Origin: Treponema bryantii | Lineage (GTDB): Bacteria; Spirochaetota; Spirochaetia; Treponematales; Treponemataceae | Direction: 5' to 3' | Length of the DNA stretch: 64,000 bases | Assembly (NCBI RefSeq): GCF_036492245.1 | Contig: NZ_AP025286.1 | Location: 992,001-1,056,000, forward strand | Shown here: one piece after another, positions 59,685-64,000 of the stretch | Layout: each line of letters begins with the position of its first letter | How positions within the stretch are numbered: the first letter of the stretch is position 1 | Program-made: the position numbers and the translations under genes | The notes under the pieces: model-generated | What the model saw: the letters and a program-made list of their open reading frames with translations, nothing else | Told to the model about the DNA's origin: nothing | The model's database searches: none

Positions 59685-60670
59685 TATCGTTTACCATCCG
59701 CGCCATAAAGATATTTGAAGTAGTCCATCTTAGTACTGTAAGTAGCAGGGTAATCTTTAAGATTCTGCTTGTAAGATTCCATACTCTTCCAGAAAGTGTA
59801 GAACTCAATGTCCTTGTTGTAAGCAGCAGCATAAATTGCGGCAGCTTCAGCATCGGCAGCACCCTTAATTTCCTCAGACTTGCGGTATGCTTCTGAAGCA
59901 ATTGTGCGCTTGTCGTTTTCAAGACGTCCAAGCCATTCAGCCTTTTTACCTTCACCAAGTGAGCGGTAAGCCTGAGCAACCTGATTTCGGTCCTTAATCA
60001 TTGAGTTGTAAACTGATTCGTTGAGTTCTGCAGAGTATTTTACCTGGCGTGGAACAATGTCCAGAAGTTCAATACCCCAGCCACGAACCTCGTCCTGTGC
60101 TTTTGCTGTCATCTGGCGGCAAAGCTCGCTGCGGCCCTTAGTAACTACCTCGTTTACTGTATCAGCATTTACAAGCTTGTCGATTTCTTTTGTCTCTTCA
60201 TCTTTTTCTGCTTCTGTATTCTTTCTTTCATTGATGATGTTAGAAGAACGTACGATTTCACTCATACGATTCTGAGTAATAACAGTACGACATGAAGAGT
60301 CAACGATATCAGAAAGCTTATTATAAGCATTGTCCAGAGTCTGGAAGTTCTGATAGAAGGCAACCGGGTCAGTAATTCGCCATCTTGATGTAGTATCTAC
60401 TATTATATACTGATTTTCTTTAGTAGTGATGCTTTGTGGGTCGCCATCAAGAGAAAGAATCAGTTTTGGATATTCAGTTACCTGATCAAGGAAAGGTACT
60501 TTGATATAAAGACCTGCTTCCTCGTGAGAATCAACAATCTTACTGAAGCGGGTAATAACAACCTGCTTTCCTTCATTTACGATATAGAATGGTCCTGTCA
60601 AAACAAAGAGAATAAACAGAATCACAATAGCGATAAGCCAGCCAATAAATTTTTTCATTGCTTTAGTCAT
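59684..60670 (-). CDS. hflC: SPFH-family membrane protein HflC
   Basis: 328 residues. One N-terminal helix (~8-30) and an SPFH/prohibitin domain: GKQVVITRFSKIVDSHEEAGLYIKVPFLDQVTEYPK is typical. With HflK it forms a large membrane cage that modulates FtsH proteolysis of membrane proteins. The gene begins 15 bp after hflK and its stop overlaps the next start by one base. The C-terminal part is a long helix rich in Ala, Glu and Lys, as in other HflC proteins. Confidence 0.92.
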   Translation of the reverse strand: MTKAMKKFIGWLIAIVILFILFVLTGPFYIVNEGKQVVITRFSKIVDSHEEAGLYIKVPFLDQVTEYPKLILSLDGDPQSITTKENQYIIVDTTSRWRITDPVAFYQNFQTLDNAYNKLSDIVDSSCRTVITQNRMSEIVRSSNIINERKNTEAEKDEETKEIDKLVNADTVNEVVTKGRSELCRQMTAKAQDEVRGWGIELLDIVPRQVKYSAELNESVYNSMIKDRNQVAQAYRSLGEGKKAEWLGRLENDKRTIASEAYRKSEEIKGAADAEAAAIYAAAYNKDIEFYTFWKSMESYKQNLKDYPATYSTKMDYFKYLYGADGKR

Positions 60671-60685
60671 TAGTCTGTCCTCACT

Positions 60686-61648
60686 TTAGTCCTTAAGATT
60701 TTTTACAGGAACAAGATTTTCAAGCTCGCTGTCGATAAGTTCAGGCTTTTTCTCGCTGCCAAAAATCTCTGCCATAGTTTCAAGATAAATACGTTCTTTT
60801 GTTGCTTTAGGAGCACGCTTGTATTCTTCGTAAACGGCGTTGAAACGGGCAACATCACCCTTTGCCATGTTAACACGTTCTGCGGCATAACCTTCTGCAA
60901 CCTGAATCTGACGGTCTGCTTCACCCTGAGCACGAGGGATTTCTGCATTGTATGCTTCCTTACCTTCGTTGATAAAGCGTTTCATATCCTGACTTGCCTT
61001 GTTTACATCTTCAAAAGCCGTCTGAACTTCTACTGGAGGAACTACATTCTGGAACTGAACTGTTGTTACGTTGATTCCAAGTCCGAGTGCTTTAAAGTTT
61101 TCGTTCATCTGCTCCTGGGCAAGGTTCTGGATTGTAGAACGGTCAGAAGAAATTACATCAAAAATTGCACGGTCACCAACCAGAGTGTTGATTACCGAGC
61201 GGGAAATATCACGGATAGTCTGTTCGCGTTCGTAAACATTGAACAGCCACTGCTTAGGATCGGTTACCTTATACTGAATAACCCATTCAACATCTACTAT
61301 ATTAAGGTCGCCTGTGAGCATTTCTGATTCTTCAGAAATATTGTTTTTGTACTCGTTGTTGCGGCCGGCTTTAATTGTCTTAAAACCAAACTGCTCTGCT
61401 CGGAGAGTTTTAATATCGACATTGTAGTTTTTGTCGATGCCAAACGGAAGCTTAAAATGCAGTCCGGAACCTACAGTCTGTGTGTATTTTCCAAACCTTG
61501 TGATTACTGCATTTTCAGTTTCATCAACTACATAAACACTTGAAAATCCTGCAATTACCGCAATTCCCAGCATAATCAGCCAGAAAAGCAGGGCAGGGCC
61601 TACGCTACGTCGTACACGTTTAGCTTTCTTTACTTCTTCGTCAGCCAT
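60686..61648 (-). CDS. hflK: SPFH-family membrane protein HflK
   Basis: 320 residues. The basic N-terminus (KKAKRVRRS) precedes one membrane helix (~17-40), then the SPFH domain (ETENAVITRFGKYTQTVGSGLHFKLPF) and a helical C-terminal region with the family segment RAQGEADRQIQVAEGYAAERVN. It partners HflC. GGAGGAGG just upstream of the ATG is one of the strongest ribosome sites in the window. It is divergent from the DUF4230 gene across a 115-bp A+T-rich gap. Confidence 0.92.
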   Translation of the reverse strand: MADEEVKKAKRVRRSVGPALLFWLIMLGIAVIAGFSSVYVVDETENAVITRFGKYTQTVGSGLHFKLPFGIDKNYNVDIKTLRAEQFGFKTIKAGRNNEYKNNISEESEMLTGDLNIVDVEWVIQYKVTDPKQWLFNVYEREQTIRDISRSVINTLVGDRAIFDVISSDRSTIQNLAQEQMNENFKALGLGINVTTVQFQNVVPPVEVQTAFEDVNKASQDMKRFINEGKEAYNAEIPRAQGEADRQIQVAEGYAAERVNMAKGDVARFNAVYEEYKRAPKATKERIYLETMAEIFGSEKKPELIDSELENLVPVKNLKD

Positions 61649-61750
61649 CTTTGGCGCCTCCTCCTCGTGTCATTCCGAACTTGTTTCAGAATCTTATTTT
61701 AAAGATATAGACTAATATAAAAAAATACAACAAAAAAAAGGATTTTAGGG

Positions 61751-61756
61751 TATAAT
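61751..61756 (+). promoter_or_regulatory. -10 box of the DUF4230 gene
   Basis: A perfect TATAAT ends seven bases before the ATG at 61764. The -35 region is A-rich with no clear TTGACA-like box. Confidence 0.5.
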
Positions 61757-61763
61757 ATTTAAT

Positions 61764-62360
61764 ATGGAAGATAAAAAAGAAAAAAAACGTGCAGGTCTTG
61801 GGACCAGAATCCTTTTACGAATTGTGACAATTATTGTTGTGGCTGCTATTGTGCTGGGAGCCGGTTATTTTGCATTTAATCGTTTTGCCGGCGTAAAAAC
61901 AGAAAACAAACTGGCGCTTGTAGACCGTCAGCTTTCTTATTGTCAGGAGCTGGTAACTGCTAAATACCGTTACAGTGACATAATTACCCTGAAAAAAACT
62001 TCGGGCTTTGCAAAGAGCTACAGTATTATTAAGTACACGGGGATTATTCGTGCGGGAATTGCTGATATAACTGATGTTTCATACAGTGTTTCGCTCGACG
62101 GAAAAACTATAACGCTTAGCGTTCCAGAGGCGGAGGTGCTCGGCAATGAGATTGTGAGCCAGAGTGTTTTCGATGAAAAGCAGAGTATTTTTGTACCTAT
62201 TTCAACTCAGGATGTTTTTGATGAAATAGAAAAGGCTAAAACTGAAGCAATGGAAGATATGATTGCTGAAGGTGTGCTTGATGAAGCCCGCGAGTATTCC
62301 ATCCGCATAATCACTCAGTTTATGCTGGCTCTAGGCTTTGAAGAAGTAAAAATCCGATAA
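61764..62360 (+). CDS. DUF4230 membrane-anchored protein
   Basis: 198 residues. A basic start (KKEKKRAGLG) and one membrane helix (~17-40) precede a soluble domain that matches the DUF4230 family: LVTAKYRYSDI near its start, Ile-Ser/Val-rich strands, and a helical end with EAREYSIRIITQFMLALGF. Its function is unknown. It is divergent from hflK and predicted to be leaderless. A REP-like repeat follows the stop. Confidence 0.78.
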   Translation: MEDKKEKKRAGLGTRILLRIVTIIVVAAIVLGAGYFAFNRFAGVKTENKLALVDRQLSYCQELVTAKYRYSDIITLKKTSGFAKSYSIIKYTGIIRAGIADITDVSYSVSLDGKTITLSVPEAEVLGNEIVSQSVFDEKQSIFVPISTQDVFDEIEKAKTEAMEDMIAEGVLDEAREYSIRIITQFMLALGFEEVKIR

Positions 62361-62370
62361 TACCCTTCCG

Positions 62371-62438
62371 TCATTGCGAGCGAAGCGAAGCAATCCATTT
62401 AATAGATTGCCACGTCGCTGCGCTCCTCGCAATGACGA
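62371..62438. repeat. REP-like inverted repeat, order A-B
   Basis: CATTGCGAGCGAAGCGAAGC (half A, continuing AATCC) is followed by half B, GATTGCCACGTCGCTGCGCT and on. The same halves occur in the opposite order at 19098-19157. Confidence 0.85.
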
Positions 62439-62494
62439 CTAGTTGTACAAAATAAGAAAATTCTAAGAGATTTCTCTTTATTTAACATAAACGC

Positions 62495-62523
62495 TTGAAA
62501 TCATAAAACGTTTTTGTTAACTT
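62495..62523 (+). promoter_or_regulatory. Promoter of the last ABC exporter gene
   Basis: TTGAAA (62495-62500), 17-bp spacer, TAACTT (62518-62523), then seven bases to the ATG at 62531. No ribosome site is seen. Confidence 0.45.
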
Positions 62524-62530
62524 TAAATAC

Positions 62531-64000
62531 ATGTCTACAGTTAGAAAACTTACTCAAGGCCTGAGTAAGCGATATATAGTAAATACAATTCTTTCGCCGG
62601 TTGTAATGATCGGCGAAGTTTTGATGGAAGTTGTTATTCCTTTTATAATGGCCAAAATCATTGATGTTGGAATTGCGGGAAAAGACCTGCCGTTTGTTGT
62701 TAAATACGGCGCCATTATGGTCGGACTCGCTGTTATATCACTTATCTGCGGTATGCTGGGAACCCGTTTTTCAACAGTTGCAGCACAGGGCTTTGCCTGT
62801 ACACTGCGCCAGAGACTTTACCGCAAGATTCAGAGCTTTTCATTTGCAAATATTGACCGTTTCAGTACAGCTTCTCTTGTAACTCGTCTTACAACTGATG
62901 TAAACATGGCTCAGAACGTGTACAGAATGCTCATTCATATGTGTATCCGTACTCCGTTTATGCTTGTTGCCGGAACAATCATGGCTTTCAGAATGAACTC
63001 TCAGCTTGCAGTTCTCTTTTTGATTGCAGTACCGGTTATCGTAATCTCAATCCTTACAATTTCTAATATTGCGCATCCTCGTTTTAAGAAGATGATGGCA
63101 AAGTTTGATGCATTAAACGGTGCAATTCAGGAAAACCTTATTGGTATTCGAATTGTAAAGGCTTATGTTCGCGGTGAGTTTGAAGAGAAAAAGTTCCGCA
63201 AGGCAGCCGATGATGTCCGCACAGCTCAGGTTCATGCAGAAAGGTGCATCATCTTTATGATGCCTATCATGCAGCTTGTAATGTATGTTTCCATGATTTC
63301 TGTAATGTGGTTTGGTGGAAGACTTGTCGTTGGCGGTCACATGCTCAGTGGTGAGCTCATCAGCTTCTTCACTTATGTAACTCAGGTACTTTCTTCTATC
63401 ATGTTCCTTGGAATGGTTTTTGTTTCTCTCGTAATGGTTCAGGCTTCTAATCAGCGTATTGTTGAAGTACTCGACGAAGTTCCGGATATCAAAAATCCTG
63501 AAAATCCTGTTATGGAAGTAAAGAACGGCGCAATCAGCTTTGATAAGGTTGATTTCAGTTACGGTAAGCGCGAAGACAATCTGATTCTTAAAGATATCAA
63601 TCTTGAAATTAAGAGCGGTGAAGTTGTCGGAATTATCGGAAGTACCGGTTCTTCTAAGACTTCTCTGGTTTCTCTTTTGCCACGACTTTATGATGTTTTC
63701 AAGGGCTCTGTAAAAATCGGCGGTGTTGATGTACGCGATTATGATATTACAGTACTCCGTGACAGTGTTGCCATGGTGCTTCAGAAGAACGTTTTGTTCA
63801 GTGGTACAATCCGAGACAACCTCCGCTGGGGTAATGAAAATGCCACAGAAGATCAGATTATTGCCGCTTGTAAGGCAGCCGATGCAGACAGCTTTATTAC
63901 TTCTTTCCCTGAAGGTTATGACACAATGCTCGGACAGGGCGGTGTAAACGTTTCCGGTGGTCAGAAGCAGAGACTTTGTATCGCACGTGCTCTTCTAAAA
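62531..64000 (+). CDS. ABC exporter half-transporter, 3' end missing
   Basis: 490 residues are visible and the frame is open to the window end. The membrane domain (~15-310) has six helices; the ATPase has the signature VSGGQKQRLCIARALLK at the very end of the window. The Walker A is GSTGSSKTS, with Ser in place of the usual Gly before Lys, while the rest fits. The Q-loop is VLQKNVLF. This group of drug or lipid exporters commonly works as heterodimers, so a partner gene probably follows beyond the window. The start at ATG 62531 begins MSTVRKLTQGLSKRY and has a promoter seven bases upstream. Confidence 0.88.
   Translation, partial: MSTVRKLTQGLSKRYIVNTILSPVVMIGEVLMEVVIPFIMAKIIDVGIAGKDLPFVVKYGAIMVGLAVISLICGMLGTRFSTVAAQGFACTLRQRLYRKIQSFSFANIDRFSTASLVTRLTTDVNMAQNVYRMLIHMCIRTPFMLVAGTIMAFRMNSQLAVLFLIAVPVIVISILTISNIAHPRFKKMMAKFDALNGAIQENLIGIRIVKAYVRGEFEEKKFRKAADDVRTAQVHAERCIIFMMPIMQLVMYVSMISVMWFGGRLVVGGHMLSGELISFFTYVTQVLSSIMFLGMVFVSLVMVQASNQRIVEVLDEVPDIKNPENPVMEVKNGAISFDKVDFSYGKREDNLILKDINLEIKSGEVVGIIGSTGSSKTSLVSLLPRLYDVFKGSVKIGGVDVRDYDITVLRDSVAMVLQKNVLFSGTIRDNLRWGNENATEDQIIAACKAADADSFITSFPEGYDTMLGQGGVNVSGGQKQRLCIARALLK

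Overview
The window looks like part of the chromosome of a treponeme (Spirochaetota), probably a gut or rumen type. This rests on gene content rather than any marker gene: outer-membrane beta-barrels ending in phenylalanine, a stand-alone CheX-type protein, a FecR-like protein next to a CHASE2 adenylate cyclase, a DUF4230 protein divergent from hflKC, lysine/diaminopimelate genes, and moderately A+T-rich DNA. No phage, plasmid, transposase or CRISPR genes were found.

Layout. 1-4.6 kb: the end of an outer-membrane barrel gene, then a two-gene ABC exporter behind two copies of one palindrome. 4.8-9.2 kb: argS, a HAD phosphatase, a ZIP metal transporter and D-lactate dehydrogenase. 9.2-15.8 kb: a membrane adenylate cyclase, then a TetR gene divergent from an RND exporter / LolA-like / beta-barrel operon, with five copies of a 15-bp operator between them. 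15.9-22.5 kb: CheX, an RCK channel with an odd pore, a cyclic-nucleotide-binding protein, rsgA, mutS2 and a methyltransferase. 22.5-30.2 kb: two membrane GGDEF proteins, asd and dapA, aroC, a D,D-carboxypeptidase and a small CBM48 protein. 30.2-30.7 kb: tRNA-Gln, tRNA-Glu and a duplicated tRNA-Glu 3' end among four terminators. 30.7-50.3 kb: a small lipoprotein, then an 18.5-kb three-gene envelope operon. It encodes two paralogous barrel/transglutaminase-like/TPR proteins and a 4331-residue lipoprotein with many Ig-like repeats. 50.3-64 kb: CHASE2 cyclase with FecR-like protein, a large hypothetical, pgeF, a carboxyltransferase, hflK-hflC with a membrane protein, DUF4230, and the start of another ABC exporter.

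Three themes connect the region. First, signalling genes are dense: two class III cyclases, a cAMP-type receptor beside a channel, and two GGDEF proteins without the usual inhibitory site. Second, many promoter-proximal genes have a -10 box only 6-9 bases before the start codon and no Shine-Dalgarno sequence, so their mRNAs are predicted to be leaderless; genes inside operons have strong Shine-Dalgarno sequences. Third, palindromic repeats are frequent, including one read in frame inside an ABC transporter and a 159-bp element with perfect 22-bp terminal inverted repeats. The best candidate for an undescribed system is the operon at 31722-50272. One paralog keeps a Cys-His-acid transglutaminase-like triad and the other has lost all three residues. 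The two largest products both end in a membrane helix with a basic tail.
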